Assembly (NCBI GenBank): GCA_023262065.1
Contig: JALRDW010000091.1
Location: 1-6,515 of the forward strand
Direction: 5' to 3'
Length of the DNA stretch: 6,515 nt
DNA from: Acidimicrobiia bacterium
GTDB taxonomy: Bacteria; Actinomycetota; Acidimicrobiia; IMCC26256
Numbering within the stretch: the first letter of the stretch is position 1; each line of letters opens with the position of its first letter. The position numbers and the translations under genes are program-made. Under the pieces are notes generated by a model. It worked only from the letters and a program-made list of their open reading frames with translations. It did no database searches and had not been told where the DNA came from. This document shows positions 6,369 through 6,515 of the stretch, one piece after another.

Positions 6369-6515
6369 TCAGCCCGGCGTCGGCTCCTTGGGCAGTCCGA
6401 GCACACGCTCGCCGACGATGTTGCGCATGACCTCGTCCGATCCGCCCGCGATGCGCATCCCGGGCGTGCCGAGCACGAACTCACTCCATGCGTACGTGCC
6501 CCATTCGCCGCTGTC
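6369..6515 (-). CDS. Acyl-CoA dehydrogenase, C-terminal 48 residues (gene starts beyond the window)
   Basis: The minus-strand frame entering at the right edge encodes 48 residues and stops at TGA 6371-6369. The segment GGSDEVMRNIVGERVLGLPK is the hallmark C-terminal helix region of acyl-CoA dehydrogenases, where G-G-x-x-E and R-N-I-x-x-E-R-V-L-G-L-P contribute to FAD binding across the dimer. These flavoenzymes oxidise an acyl-CoA thioester to its 2-enoyl form, as in beta-oxidation or steroid and branched-chain catabolism. The acyl substrate cannot be told from this fragment because the catalytic glutamate and substrate pocket lie outside. It is followed after 19 bp by the hypothetical gene on the same strand. 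There is no sign of frameshift or truncation in the visible part. Confidence 0.9.
   Translation of the reverse strand, partial: DSGEWGTYAWSEFVLGTPGMRIAGGSDEVMRNIVGERVLGLPKEPTPG

Noticed and set aside
5639..6430. Plus-strand 263-codon open frame opposite the hypothetical gene
   Set aside because: Its translation is rich in G, R, E and D without hydrophobic core patterning, while the opposite strand shows regular hydrophobic strands and helices and follows the acyl-CoA dehydrogenase in an operon-like way.
6350..6484. Upstream extension of the hypothetical gene to ATG 6484
   Set aside because: The extra 45 residues overlap the conserved acyl-CoA dehydrogenase C-terminus in another frame and look like shadow sequence rich in Ser, Arg and Cys. 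GTG 6349 is the better start.

Overview
The window is GC-rich, uses several GTG starts, and shows strong G/C preference at third codon positions. Its gene content (stand-alone 5'-nuclease of an actinobacterial type, FabG-like reductase, acyl-CoA dehydrogenase, c-di-GMP enzyme, secreted fibronectin type III protein) suggests a chromosome segment of a high-GC actinomycete. A member of Acidimicrobiia is my best guess, but this is inference from style and family resemblance, not a phylogenetic result. I see no rRNA, tRNA, CRISPR array, insertion sequence or phage gene.

Layout, left to right. (1) Minus strand, 1-1887: the first 629 codons of a large secreted protein made of tandem fibronectin type III (FN3) modules. 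It begins with a signal peptide and runs off the left edge. Its last two visible modules share an almost identical 99-bp block. (2) 1888-2063: a divergent intergenic region with candidate promoters for both flanking genes and a 10-bp palindrome. (3) Plus strand, about 2064-3854: a soluble PAS-GGDEF-EAL protein for cyclic di-GMP turnover. (4) Plus strand, 3892-4767: a stand-alone 5'-3' exonuclease/flap-endonuclease-like protein. (5) Plus strand, 4808-5563: a short-chain dehydrogenase/reductase (SDR) with a good Shine-Dalgarno sequence. (6) Minus strand, 5576-6349: a conserved-looking protein of unknown function, convergent with the SDR and 12 bp from it. (7) Minus strand, 6369-6515: the C-terminal end of an acyl-CoA dehydrogenase, just upstream of the unknown gene.

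The three plus-strand genes are closely spaced (37 and 40 bp) and could be partly co-transcribed, though the nuclease may have its own promoter. The acyl-CoA dehydrogenase and the unknown protein lie 19 bp apart on the minus strand and are probably one operon. No clear multi-gene system emerges. The most unusual points are the cysteine pair repeated in every FN3 module, the recent module duplication, the EAL domain with a serine where the QGY glutamine is expected, the SDR with histidine in place of the tetrad asparagine, and the unknown protein paired with the acyl-CoA dehydrogenase.
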